Assembly (NCBI RefSeq): GCF_022346995.1
Contig: NZ_JAKRNM010000004.1
Location: 186,001-250,000, forward strand
DNA length: 64,000 nt
Direction: 5' to 3'
Origin: Paenibacillus sp. ACRRY
GTDB lineage: Bacteria; Bacillota; Bacilli; Paenibacillales; Paenibacillaceae
The position numbers and the translations under genes are program-made. The notes under the pieces were generated by a model. It was not told the DNA's origin and searched no databases. It was given only the letters and a program-made list of their open reading frames with translations. Every line of letters begins with the position of its first letter. The stretch's first letter is position 1. Shown here one piece after another: positions 51,951 to 61,108 of the stretch.

Positions 51951-53306
51951 ATGAAACAGCAGCATGTCCCGGTGTCTGCTCCGCCAAGCAGGGAAAAGCA
52001 GCACCGGATGACAGCGGCCATATTATCCATCATACTGCAGGGTCTAGGACAGCTGTACAACCGGCAATGGATCAAGGGAATTTGCCTACTGTTACTGGAG
52101 GGGGCAGGTCTTGCTTACCTGCTTCCCCGCCTGTCGCAGGCCGTATGGGGAATATGGACACTGGGGGAAAATACGCAGCGTTTTGTCAAAGTGAATGGGT
52201 CTACGGTGCTTCAGCGGGGCGACCATTCAATCTTTTTACTGTTAGAGGGAATTATTGTGCTGCTCGTGTTTTTTGTGTTTATCATTGTCTACATCCTGAA
52301 CATCCGTGATGCGTACCTTACGGGACTTGCGAGGGAGGAAGGAAAGAAAACACTGGGAGCGGCAGCTTCACTCCGTAACATGATGGACAAAAATTTTCCG
52401 TATCTGTTTTTGTCCATTCCGGCTCTGGGGGTGCTGTTCTTCACGATCATGCCGATCCTGTTTACGATCACCCTCGCGTTTACCAACTACTCGGCACCGG
52501 ATCATATTCCGCCTGCCAAGCTCGTGGATTGGGTAGGGTTCAAGACATTTAGCGACCTGATTCAGCTCAAATCATGGAGTCACACCTTTTATGGCGTATT
52601 AACATGGACGGTTATTTGGGCGATACTCGCAACCGTGACCACTTATTTTGGCGGGGTACTTGTAGCGCTGCTGATTGAGCAGCGTGGCATCCGGTTCAAA
52701 AAGCTGTGGCGGACGATCTTCATTCTTCCTTATGCCATACCACAGATCATTTCCTTGCTGCTCATGCGGAACCTGTTCAATGGCCAATTCGGTCCAATCA
52801 ATACGTATATGAGAGCTTTTGGGCTAGAGGGACTGCCCTGGCTGACCGATCCGTTCTGGGCCAAGGTCACGGTCATTGTTGTTAACATGTGGATTGGTAT
52901 TCCGGTCAGCATGGTGCTCATCCTTGGCGTTCTGACGGCGATTCCACGTGATCTGTATGAGGCCGCTGAAGTGGATGGAGCATCCGCATTCCAGAAATTC
53001 CGGATCATCACCATGCCATTCATCCTTTTTGCAACAACTCCGGTGCTTATCATGCAATTTGCCGGAAACTTCAACAATTTCAATGTCATCTTCCTGCTGA
53101 CCAACGGTAATCCGTTACGAGGCGACTACCAGTATGCGGGAGCAACAGACCTGCTGGTGACCTGGCTCTACAAGCTTACGCTGGACAACAACAAATACAA
53201 CATGGCTTCAGCGGTGGGCATCATCATCTTCATTATTATCGCGTCGTTTTCCATCTGGAATTTCCGTCGCTCCAAATCGTTTAAGGAGGAGGACATGATT
53301 CAATGA
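51951..53306 (+). CDS. malF: maltodextrin ABC transporter permease MalF
   Basis: This 451-residue inner permease subunit has an added N-terminal part with membrane helices (about 25-125, IILQGLGQLYNRQWIKGICL), and then the standard six-helix permease core. The EAA loop that contacts the ATPase is EAAEVDGASAFQKFRIITMP. I chose the ATG behind GGAGAGGAGAG; a GTG six codons earlier is possible. It overlaps malG by four bases. Confidence 0.92.
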   Translation: MKQQHVPVSAPPSREKQHRMTAAILSIILQGLGQLYNRQWIKGICLLLLEGAGLAYLLPRLSQAVWGIWTLGENTQRFVKVNGSTVLQRGDHSIFLLLEGIIVLLVFFVFIIVYILNIRDAYLTGLAREEGKKTLGAAASLRNMMDKNFPYLFLSIPALGVLFFTIMPILFTITLAFTNYSAPDHIPPAKLVDWVGFKTFSDLIQLKSWSHTFYGVLTWTVIWAILATVTTYFGGVLVALLIEQRGIRFKKLWRTIFILPYAIPQIISLLLMRNLFNGQFGPINTYMRAFGLEGLPWLTDPFWAKVTVIVVNMWIGIPVSMVLILGVLTAIPRDLYEAAEVDGASAFQKFRIITMPFILFATTPVLIMQFAGNFNNFNVIFLLTNGNPLRGDYQYAGATDLLVTWLYKLTLDNNKYNMASAVGIIIFIIIASFSIWNFRRSKSFKEEDMIQ

Positions 53307-54139
53307 AGAAACGCAATAATCCGCTGCGGCTAACGCTTAGTTATGTGCTGCTGATCATCATTGCCGTGGTCTCCGTCTATCCGGTGTTGTGGATCTTTCT
53401 CTCTTCCCTGCGACCTGGTGCGGCACTGTTCAGCGAGCGCTTATGGCCTGAAGCCTTTACCTTGTCCCACTATGGCGAATTGTTCAACAATCCGTCCTTC
53501 ATGTATGGCAGGTGGTATCTGAACACGCTGAAAATTGCCTTTTTCACCATGATCTTCTCCACGCTCATGGTGACGCTCGGGATGTATGCCCTATCCCGTT
53601 TCCGGTTTCGCGGGCGGCAGACGATTCTCTCCACCATGCTGATCCTCGGCATGTTCCCGAGCTTTATGAGTATGATCGCGATCTATATCATTCTGCTGCA
53701 GATCAAACTGCTCGATACACATGCCGCGTTAATTCTGGTGTATTCTTCCGGGGCTGTCCTGGGCGGATTTATCGTCAAAGGATTCTTCGATACGATTCCG
53801 CGCAGTCTGGATGAGGCAGCACGCATTGATGGTGCGAGTCATCTGAGGGTGTTCACCAGCATCATCCTGCCGTTATCCAAACCGATGCTGACCTATGTGG
53901 CATTAACCAGCTTCACTGGCGCATGGATGGATTTCATCTTCGCCCGCCTGGTTCTTCGGACGAAGGAAAACTGGACACTTGCGGTAGGCATGTGGGATCT
54001 GGTCAACCGGTACCAGGACAGCAACTTCACCATGTTTGCTGCAGGGGCCGTGCTGATCGCCATTCCGATTACGCTGCTGTTTGTGTTTCTGCAGCGCTTC
54101 CTGGTTCAGGGGCTCACAACAGGTGCTTCCAAAGGATAA
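53303..54139 (+). CDS. malG: maltodextrin ABC transporter permease MalG
   Basis: This 278-residue second permease subunit has six membrane helices. The EAA loop is DEAARIDGASHLRVFTSIIL. The start ATG overlaps the malF stop (ATGA) and follows AAGGAGGAGG, so expression is tightly coupled. The length and C-terminal sequence (FLVQGLTTGASKG) are as in MalG. Confidence 0.93.
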   Translation: MKKRNNPLRLTLSYVLLIIIAVVSVYPVLWIFLSSLRPGAALFSERLWPEAFTLSHYGELFNNPSFMYGRWYLNTLKIAFFTMIFSTLMVTLGMYALSRFRFRGRQTILSTMLILGMFPSFMSMIAIYIILLQIKLLDTHAALILVYSSGAVLGGFIVKGFFDTIPRSLDEAARIDGASHLRVFTSIILPLSKPMLTYVALTSFTGAWMDFIFARLVLRTKENWTLAVGMWDLVNRYQDSNFTMFAAGAVLIAIPITLLFVFLQRFLVQGLTTGASKG

Positions 54140-54188
54140 TGCCGTGCCATTAACAGCATAGATGGCCGCCTTGACGCGGCCGCACATC

Positions 54189-54250
54189 CAGGCACTTCCG
54201 CCATGTCATGTCTCTTTTCGACGGACATGACAACGGGAGTGCCTGATTTT
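54189..54250 (+). terminator. long terminator after the malEFG operon
   Basis: CAGGCACTTCCG pairs with CGGGAGTGCCTG, and inside, TGTCATGTC pairs with GACATGACA, giving a stem of over 20 bp, followed by ATTTT. It isolates the transporter from the MFS gene. Confidence 0.88.
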
Positions 54251-54288
54251 GCATAGGGCTCCATCATAATCAGGGGAGGATAGGAAGT

Positions 54289-55578
54289 ATGGGAATAATA
54301 CCGTCCACTGAGCCCGAGGCGATTGGATATCAAGATGGACAAGCCGTACTGCGCGAAGAAAACAAGGTTCCGCCAAAGCTCTGGCAGCATGTCACTTTCC
54401 GCAGGATTTTATATGGTTACGGCATCTCCGTGTTCGGAGACTGCTTTAACGGTATTGCCATCAGTCTATGGGTGCTCCAGACAACTGGAAGTGCCAAGAG
54501 CATGGCTGCCGTACAGATCTGCAACATGGCGGTCAGTTTTTTATTTGGATCATTCGCAGGTACCGTTGCTGATCGGTTGGATCGCCGGAAGCTGATGCTG
54601 ACCTCGGATGTATTTCGGGGCGTGATGGCCATATTCATCGCGGTTAGTTTGTTTGGGCTGCATGTACCATTTCCTGTGCTGCTGCTGATGCTCTCGCTTT
54701 CCATGTTCTCCAGCCTGTTTCAGGCGCCTGCATTCCACGCGTCTGTGGCGAGCATGGTGGGCAGGGAGCATATTCAGCAAGCTACGGGGGCCATTCATCT
54801 GGTGGATAACCTGGCCCGAATTAGCGGACTCGCGGCAGCCGGAATCGCCGTAGCCGCCTTTGGCGGGTTTGTCGCCATATTGATTACAGGAGCTACCTTT
54901 CTTCTGTCGGCGGTATGTGTGCTGATGGCCGGCCGTTTCCCGGAGGTCCGACGATCGGGCGATAAGCAGACCACGTTCGTTCAGGAATGGCGTGGATCAT
55001 TCTCCTATATCTATCGCAGTCCTCTAATTCGGTCGATTGTATTGCTTAATCCACTGCTGATTTTGTTTTTCATGTCGGCCATGATGCTAGTTCAGGTGAT
55101 GGCAGTCAAGGTATGGGAGGCAGACCCCGTGCAGTTTGGACTGATTGAAACGTGTAATCCGCTTGGTTATATGATTGGATCGGGAGTGTTGATCGCATCG
55201 GGGAAACGAATGAAGCGAAGAGGACGATGGGTATTCATCGGTCTACTGGTATTGGGGCCGCTCTATATTCTCCTGTCCCAAGTAACTTCTCCCATGATGG
55301 CACTTCCGCTCATCATGGGAGGGGGAGCGATGTTTGCCTGCTGTACGATGCTCACCCAGATCATGCTAAGAACAGCGGTACCCGATGAGCTGCAGGGGAG
55401 AATCTACGGTGTTGTTGGTACAATTACAAGCACGGCGCCCATCCTGGGATTGACAGTTGTCTCGGTGATGGCTGATCAGTGGGGGGCAGCGGCGGTGCTG
55501 GAGGGACTAGGCATGCTGCTGCTCGCAACCGGAATCCTTGCGGCAACCACATTGAAATCCATTCGAACTTACCGATAA
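54289..55578 (+). CDS. MFS transporter, drug-efflux-like
   Basis: This 429-residue membrane protein of the major facilitator superfamily has about twelve helices. Motif A-like loops are FAGTVADRLDRRKLMLTSD and DELQGRIYGVVGT. The pattern resembles the MefA/DHA3 efflux group more than sugar importers. AGGGGAGGATAGG precedes the ATG. It lies between the maltodextrin transporter and the CGTase but has its own unit between terminators. Export of a maltodextrin or a drug cannot be told apart by sequence. Confidence 0.88.
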   Translation: MGIIPSTEPEAIGYQDGQAVLREENKVPPKLWQHVTFRRILYGYGISVFGDCFNGIAISLWVLQTTGSAKSMAAVQICNMAVSFLFGSFAGTVADRLDRRKLMLTSDVFRGVMAIFIAVSLFGLHVPFPVLLLMLSLSMFSSLFQAPAFHASVASMVGREHIQQATGAIHLVDNLARISGLAAAGIAVAAFGGFVAILITGATFLLSAVCVLMAGRFPEVRRSGDKQTTFVQEWRGSFSYIYRSPLIRSIVLLNPLLILFFMSAMMLVQVMAVKVWEADPVQFGLIETCNPLGYMIGSGVLIASGKRMKRRGRWVFIGLLVLGPLYILLSQVTSPMMALPLIMGGGAMFACCTMLTQIMLRTAVPDELQGRIYGVVGTITSTAPILGLTVVSVMADQWGAAAVLEGLGMLLLATGILAATTLKSIRTYR

Positions 55579-55600
55579 ACCAGAAACAGATTAAACGTCA

Positions 55601-55640
55601 AAACCCGGAGCGTGCGCTGCATAAGCGCTGCTCCGGGCTT
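55601..55640. terminator. bidirectional terminator between the MFS gene and cgt
   Basis: CCCGGAGC (55604-55611) pairs with GCTCCGGG (55630-55637), and GCGCT pairs with AGCGC inside. It lies between convergent genes. Confidence 0.85.
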
Positions 55641-55660
55641 CATTAATGGATCCTGGCTAG

Positions 55661-57817
55661 TTATTGCCAGTTTACTGTTACTGTGGCTGTACCACTCGTC
55701 GGTGTTGTAAAGGTGTGATTGGATCCACCTTCCCACGTAATGGTAGCGCCATTCTTCTTGAAGAACTTGAATTCCAGCTGTTTCCCGGCTGGAACACTTA
55801 CGTCATAATACCAAGTCGGGTAGGCGTGAATGACCTGATTGAAAGCCGGTCCAATGGAAGCTGCACCTGTGGTCCAGTTACCGAGTTCGGACACGTTGCC
55901 TGTCAGGTAGATATTCTCACCCAGCGCAGTTGTGGCATTGTTGATGACGAATCGAACCGATACCTGATCGCCGCTAAGGATGGTGAAATCGTTATAAGCA
56001 TTGCTGTTCACACCATTGGCAGCTACTTTCACTGCATAGTCACCGCCTGCTACTGGTGGAATAGTGACTTTAATCTGAGTATCTTCCCATGAAGTGATGG
56101 CTGAGCCCGTAACGGCTGTTGTACCGAAGTAAACGGTACCTTTGGCAGAACCGAACCCGCGTCCGTCGATGGTAACGACGTTACCTGGTTTGCCCATTAC
56201 AGGGCCAACGTGACCGATGGTCGGCGTCGTTTCACTTGCCGTATACTGCCACACAGCGGTAGCTCCTGCTGCGAGCGTGAAGGAAGAAATATTGCCTCCG
56301 CTGGAAGTAACATTGTTTCCGTTCAGCACACCGGCCAGTACATCGGTGTATGTTCCGGATGGAAGCGACGTACTCAGGTTCGTGATATTAGTTGGCGTCG
56401 TGAGATTGCGGTTAACGGCAACGACGGCTACGCTATTGCCGAATTTGCGCTCATAGATATATACATCATTGTTGATCCAGCGCTGCTGTGTGGAACCGTA
56501 AGCGATGGCCGGGTTCGTTTTACGCAGAGGCGCCAGCTTGCTGATCACGTTGAACGCTGTAGTCGATTTGGAGAAGGAAGGCATTTTGCCCCGGTTATCC
56601 GGGTCGCCGTTCCCGGTCAGATACTGCTCGGTACCATAGTAGATGGCAGGTACGCCGCGTGAGGTCAGTGTGAAGGCCAGAGCCTGCTCCAGACGGCGGT
56701 TGTTCACCGCACTCGTTTTGAAACGATCCATATCATGGTTGTCAATGAAAGTGACTTGGTCACTCACCTGATTGTAATCTGCTGCAGTAGCCGTAATCAT
56801 GGAATCCAGCGCGTACATGTTGGATGTGTTATCCCGGAACACATTGCGGACAGCCGAATTGAAACGGAAATCAAGCAGACTCATACCAGATTCATTGGCA
56901 AAATCCGTGTTATCCGCATCAGGTGCAGCAGATCCCAGGAACCATTCACCGAAGGTAAATACCGGTTGGTGTGCATAGATGGATGACATCCAGTTCTTCT
57001 GCCAGCCCTGAGGCATGTGCTTCACCGCATCGACACGGATGCCGTCTACGCCCATATCCAGCCACAGCTTGATGGCGTCTTTGAAATATGTATCAATCGT
57101 GCTGTTATTGTGATTCAGATCGGCCAGATCATAGAGGTTTTTGTAAATGCCATTCTCAAGAGTGGAGAAATCGGAGCCGCCATTGTGGTGGAAATATCCG
57201 TTCGTATCATTGGTGTACCCGCCAACCAGGTTGCCGTTATCGTACAGTTTGCCATTCTCAGCGAAGGAGGTATCGGTTTCCATGGCAGGGGACGTATGGT
57301 TTGGTGCAAAATCAATAATGATTTTGATGCCTTTAGCATGTGCTGTGGTTACCAGATTCTGAAAATCGGTCATGGTCCCGAAATACGGATTGGTCTTCTT
57401 GAAATCTCTTGCCCAATAGCCGTGATAGGCTGTATTGGTTACACCACTGTAGTTGATGGTTGCGAAGATATTTTCGACAGGCTGAGAGATCCAGAGGGCC
57501 GTAACACCTAAGTCACTGAAATAGTTGTCATTGATTTTGTTGACCAATCCCTGCCAGTCGCCACCGCAATACAGCTTCAGGTTGCTGCACGTGCCATCAA
57601 AGGCAGCCCCGGTAGGGTTGTTGGACGGGTTACCATCCAGAAACCGGTCCGTAAAAACTTGATAGATGACATCGGTACTGAAATTCTGCTTGTTGGTGAC
57701 AGCTGTATCCGCATCGGCATAAATCGCGGAAGCAGGCAGGAAAGGCAACGCACTGCCGGCTAGCAGGCTGAGAGTTAGCGTGGTACTGAGGAGAACGCGT
57801 TTGGCCATTTGAAACAT
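55661..57817 (-). CDS. cgt: cyclomaltodextrin glucanotransferase
   Basis: This secreted enzyme turns starch into cyclodextrins by transglycosylation. The 718-residue precursor has a signal peptide (about 1-33) and the full CGTase order: GH13 catalytic barrel, C domain, IPT/TIG-type D domain ([20 protein letters not shown]), and a C-terminal CBM20 starch-binding domain ([13 protein letters not shown] to the end). The catalytic residues are visible in GIRVDAVKH (Asp), TFGEWFLG (Glu) and FIDNHDMDR (Asp). The central cavity position is Phe (GYFHHNGG) rather than the commoner Tyr. I chose the ATG behind AAGGGTGG. It is convergent to the MFS gene. A cre-like site lies upstream. Confidence 0.95.
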   Translation of the reverse strand: MFQMAKRVLLSTTLTLSLLAGSALPFLPASAIYADADTAVTNKQNFSTDVIYQVFTDRFLDGNPSNNPTGAAFDGTCSNLKLYCGGDWQGLVNKINDNYFSDLGVTALWISQPVENIFATINYSGVTNTAYHGYWARDFKKTNPYFGTMTDFQNLVTTAHAKGIKIIIDFAPNHTSPAMETDTSFAENGKLYDNGNLVGGYTNDTNGYFHHNGGSDFSTLENGIYKNLYDLADLNHNNSTIDTYFKDAIKLWLDMGVDGIRVDAVKHMPQGWQKNWMSSIYAHQPVFTFGEWFLGSAAPDADNTDFANESGMSLLDFRFNSAVRNVFRDNTSNMYALDSMITATAADYNQVSDQVTFIDNHDMDRFKTSAVNNRRLEQALAFTLTSRGVPAIYYGTEQYLTGNGDPDNRGKMPSFSKSTTAFNVISKLAPLRKTNPAIAYGSTQQRWINNDVYIYERKFGNSVAVVAVNRNLTTPTNITNLSTSLPSGTYTDVLAGVLNGNNVTSSGGNISSFTLAAGATAVWQYTASETTPTIGHVGPVMGKPGNVVTIDGRGFGSAKGTVYFGTTAVTGSAITSWEDTQIKVTIPPVAGGDYAVKVAANGVNSNAYNDFTILSGDQVSVRFVINNATTALGENIYLTGNVSELGNWTTGAASIGPAFNQVIHAYPTWYYDVSVPAGKQLEFKFFKKNGATITWEGGSNHTFTTPTSGTATVTVNWQ

Positions 57818-57878
57818 GGTAATCCACCCTTCATGAATGTAGTAGTTTTCAACAGAAACAACTAACCTGGCTCTCGAA

Positions 57879-57893
57879 TAATAGCGCTTACAA
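57879..57893 (-). promoter_or_regulatory. cre-like site upstream of cgt
   Basis: The minus strand reads TTGTAAGCGCTATTA, fitting 13 of 15 consensus positions of the CcpA site. The core TGTAAGCGCTA is shared with the site before malE. It lies about 62 bases before the start codon. Confidence 0.55.
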
Positions 57894-57945
57894 ATGTACG
57901 AGGAGACATTCAGTGGCTTACAGACTTCCCTCCTTCGACACGCCA

Positions 57946-57982
57946 ACAACCCCGGTATCTCCTGGGGAGTTACCGGGGTTGT
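57946..57982. other. perfect 12-bp hairpin upstream of cgt
   Basis: ACAACCCCGGTA pairs exactly with TACCGGGGTTGT (57946-57957 with 57971-57982). It has no T run on either side. A similar hairpin lies at 58184-58217, and both share ACAACCCCG. The 200 bases between are AT-rich and hold no gene. Confidence 0.6.
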
Positions 57983-58183
57983 CCTAAACCGCTTGGGTTT
58001 AAAAGCATGGCCCTCGAGTTATGATCACATCGTTATCGTAAGAAAAAATTACAGTTATGTCAATAACTTTCTCAAGAGAACTTTTTTTCTATTTTCATAT
58101 TTACAAATGACGATTCGAGACTTAAACTATTCGCAGATCCACCAATATGAGGGCCATGTATTTTAGGACATTGATGTGTCTTG

Positions 58184-58217
58184 AAACAACCCCGTCTCTA
58201 CTGAGGCGGGGTTGTTT
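58184..58217 (+). other. second ACAACCCC/GGGGTTGT hairpin, terminator-like
   Basis: AAACAACCCCG (58184-58194) pairs with CGGGGTTGTTT (58207-58217), extended by a few pairs, with Ts at the end. It has the form of a terminator on the plus strand, yet no plus-strand gene precedes it. Confidence 0.6.
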
Positions 58218-58316
58218 GTGCATGCAGCCATGGCGGGGATGGAATAGGGGAGCGTTGGGAACCTGAATCATGTATGATTCAGAGCATTTCGGAGATGAGA
58301 GGCGGTTGATGATCCA

Positions 58317-59693
58317 TTGAGCACGCATTCGGTCATTGAATGTCTGGAAGGTATTCGTGCGTCACGGCTGGGCAATGTCCGCAATATTTATGTTTACCTC
58401 CCGCCAGGTTATCAGGAGCAGACGGATCGCCATTATCCTGTTCTGTATATTCATGCTGGTCAGCGGGCTTTTGGTCCATCCGGACCTGGCAATGAAACGT
58501 GGCATATGGATCGAACGGTGGACGAGCTAATTACCGCCGGGCGGATCGAGCCACTGATTATGGTTGGCATTGCGCACGTTCGCCCGATTACGCACAACGA
58601 GTTCTACCATTTCATTGCACCCGAGAGGGAAGCGATAAGTGTGGGTTGTTCAGGGATCGCATACGAGCATTTCATCATTCATGAATTGAAGCCCATGATC
58701 GACCATCGATACCGTACGCTTCCGGACAAGTCCAATACAGGGCTGCTTGGTTCATCAGCGGCGGCACTCTGTACATTTCATATGGGCATGCGAAATCCGG
58801 ATATCTTCGGAAAACTGGTCATGATGTCGCCGTTTTTGGTAGATGTGCAGCTGGATGAATGGTCGGAAAGCGGTCTGTTGGAAGAAGCCATGTATCGCTT
58901 GCCGGATGAGGTGCCAGACGTGCAGATGTGGATGGACATTGGGGATGCAGAAGGACTCTTCCTGCCCTCCCAGGTAAGAAAGGTTGCTCATGAATTACTT
59001 GAGAGAGGGACCGGAACCCGGGATAGCATGGCTTTTCTGGAGCAGCCGGAGGCCTGTCATCAGGAATCCGATTGGGGCGCACGCGTCTACCTTCCGTTAC
59101 TGTACATGTTCGGCGAAGTAGGCCGGCCTGTGGCATTGGAATTGCATGGCAGAGAGGTTATCGGTTTATCCGGTGGAATGAACACGTGCATTAATACACG
59201 GCTTCACTATGATAGCGGCTGGGTACAGAGCCTGCTCGAAGGGAGTTATACGTCAAGCCACCCGGATGTGCTTCAGGTACGTTCGAATGGTGAATTGGTG
59301 CCTGTCGGCCCAGGCAGTGCGCTCATCACCCTGACCGTAGGAGAGTTATCAACGACTCGTCAGTATACGGTTGTTCCTGAACTGTCTGCTCGCGTTGAGG
59401 TATGTGTCTGTGCCGAAGTGGAACATGAAGAGGAGCCTGCTGAATCCATATATGGAGGTATGGGCATGAAGCTGGTTCGCACGGCAGCGGGGCGATATGA
59501 AGGGTGTTACCTTGTTCCGCGCGACAGCGGTTTTTCCTTCCGGTTCACACGTGGTTTTCGGCGTTTTGAGACGGACATGAATGGCAAGCCCATAGCCAAT
59601 CGGGTCATTCGGGCAACAGATAATATGTCAGTATATTACCACATCCAGTCTTGGGGCAGTTCGACTGCCAAAGCGGGAACAGGAGGCCTATGA
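58317..59693 (+). CDS. Fes-like alpha/beta-hydrolase esterase with Ig-like and glycan-binding-like domains
   Basis: This 458-residue enzyme probably hydrolyses or transfers an acyl ester. The N-terminal esterase domain (1-265) resembles enterobactin-esterase/feruloyl-esterase types: YVYLPPGYQ, the nucleophile S147 in GLLGSSAAAL, D207 or D210 in MWMDIGDAEG, and H248 in EACHQESDW. A Big2-type Ig domain follows (about 277-355, TSSHPDVLQV and ALITLTV). The last domain (about 360-447) has FRFTRGFRRFE and PIANRVI, a pattern of glycan-binding tails. No signal peptide is seen, odd for such domains. Only TTG fits as start, with GAGAGGCGG ahead. Its stop overlaps the next gene. Confidence 0.8.
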   Translation: MSTHSVIECLEGIRASRLGNVRNIYVYLPPGYQEQTDRHYPVLYIHAGQRAFGPSGPGNETWHMDRTVDELITAGRIEPLIMVGIAHVRPITHNEFYHFIAPEREAISVGCSGIAYEHFIIHELKPMIDHRYRTLPDKSNTGLLGSSAAALCTFHMGMRNPDIFGKLVMMSPFLVDVQLDEWSESGLLEEAMYRLPDEVPDVQMWMDIGDAEGLFLPSQVRKVAHELLERGTGTRDSMAFLEQPEACHQESDWGARVYLPLLYMFGEVGRPVALELHGREVIGLSGGMNTCINTRLHYDSGWVQSLLEGSYTSSHPDVLQVRSNGELVPVGPGSALITLTVGELSTTRQYTVVPELSARVEVCVCAEVEHEEEPAESIYGGMGMKLVRTAAGRYEGCYLVPRDSGFSFRFTRGFRRFETDMNGKPIANRVIRATDNMSVYYHIQSWGSSTAKAGTGGL

Positions 59694-61108
59694 TGATGAT
59701 CCAATCGTTCGCTCCAGTCATGGACATCCCCTACTACTATCCGTGCAACTTTCCACTGATTCATGAGGTGCTTCAGCGGCAAGGGTCGATTAGCAGCCTA
59801 GCTCTGCTCGCCGCAAGCCGATTGTACTGCCTCCCTTCGTGCGCGGATAACGGGTTGGTCAAGCCTTATTTTCACAAGCTGGACTATGAAGAACCGATCT
59901 GGGAGATGTATGGGCAGCGGGAGCTGGGCAGCTTCGAGGAGGGGAAGGTGCATATGCAGCAGCATATAAGCGAAGGGGGACTCTTAATCGCTACCGGAAC
60001 CAGTTATCACCTGCCATATTGCGAAGATTATCAAAACCCTGAGTACATCCGCAAGCATGTCAAACCAGGCTCTCGTCTTCATCTGGTTGATCATTGGATT
60101 GCAGTGTATGGCATCGATGATGAGCATTTTCACGTTTATGATCCGGTACCCTCAAAATATATGGGGAAGGTTTCACATGAAGCGTTTCATGAATTCTGGA
60201 AAGGAAACCAGAGCATACCCGAACTAGCTCCTGCCAAACGTAAGGAGAAGCTGCGAACCTATGGCACCATGGACGTCCGTGCAACCGGAAAGCTTGATTC
60301 TTCCGGTTATCGTGACATGTTGATCCAGGCACTGGCGACACAGATCAGCGAATTTATGACAGGCAGGACCATTACCCAAGGGGAGCGCAGATATCATTTT
60401 GGACAGGGCGTATCCCTTCACTTGATGAAGGCACTGCAGGAGACGAACGAAGGAAAGCAAGCCAATGACACGCTGGTATCGAATCTGTTGTTTGATATGC
60501 GCTGGAGCCGCTATTTTCTCCGAGATCTGCTTCAGGAGGCCGCTTTATGGCTCGGTTCTCCGCTGGATCAGCATTCCGTAGCGTTTGAGGCAATCATTGA
60601 ACGTTGGGAGAAAGCATACCAATTGTTTCAGGTCAGTCGGATTAAGCAGCGGGAGGACTGGAAGGTGCAGCTAACAAGAGTAATGCATCAGTTGATAACC
60701 GATGAATGGCGCTGGTACGAAGCTCTCCGAAGTGCTGTGCCGCAGGAGGAGTGCTTCAATCGGCAGATGGTCCCGCGAACCGAAAATAGCTACAGAGATG
60801 CTCTGCTCCGCATTGTGCTGGATAGCTGCCGGGAACTGAATGCGTACCATAATACGACCATACCCCTCGACAAGGGTGGGAATGCACCGCTATATGGCCG
60901 GGATGGACAACTGGATTCACTGGAGCTGGTGTCCTTGCTTGCTGTCGTCGAACAGGGGCTTGCAGACGAATGGGGAACTGGAGCAGGAGTTGCGCTTTCA
61001 GAGATGGCCGCAGCCTCATTGCCGGAGAGCCCGTATCAAACGGTTGGTTCGCTGGTGGACTATCTTGAACGGCAGTGGCTGTCTGAACGGGAGGAGGATG
61101 CGGGATGA
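59690..61108 (+). CDS. BtrH-like acyltransferase fused to an acyl carrier protein domain
   Basis: This 472-residue protein combines two functions. The N-terminal part (about 10-330) resembles the butirosin BtrH/DUF4872 family, a papain-like fold that moves acyl groups from a carrier protein to an acceptor; C19 (YYYPCNFP), H135 (HLVDHWIAVYG) and D151 (FHVYDP) form a plausible triad. The C-terminal 90 residues look like a carrier-protein domain with S410 in GQLDSLELVSLL as the phosphopantetheine site. The gene overlaps the esterase (ATGATGATG behind AGGAGG; the second or third ATG has better spacing) and the ligase. It likely accepts an acyl group from the ligase and passes it on. I know of no characterised protein with this exact arrangement. 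Confidence 0.72.
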   Translation: MMMIQSFAPVMDIPYYYPCNFPLIHEVLQRQGSISSLALLAASRLYCLPSCADNGLVKPYFHKLDYEEPIWEMYGQRELGSFEEGKVHMQQHISEGGLLIATGTSYHLPYCEDYQNPEYIRKHVKPGSRLHLVDHWIAVYGIDDEHFHVYDPVPSKYMGKVSHEAFHEFWKGNQSIPELAPAKRKEKLRTYGTMDVRATGKLDSSGYRDMLIQALATQISEFMTGRTITQGERRYHFGQGVSLHLMKALQETNEGKQANDTLVSNLLFDMRWSRYFLRDLLQEAALWLGSPLDQHSVAFEAIIERWEKAYQLFQVSRIKQREDWKVQLTRVMHQLITDEWRWYEALRSAVPQEECFNRQMVPRTENSYRDALLRIVLDSCRELNAYHNTTIPLDKGGNAPLYGRDGQLDSLELVSLLAVVEQGLADEWGTGAGVALSEMAAASLPESPYQTVGSLVDYLERQWLSEREEDAG

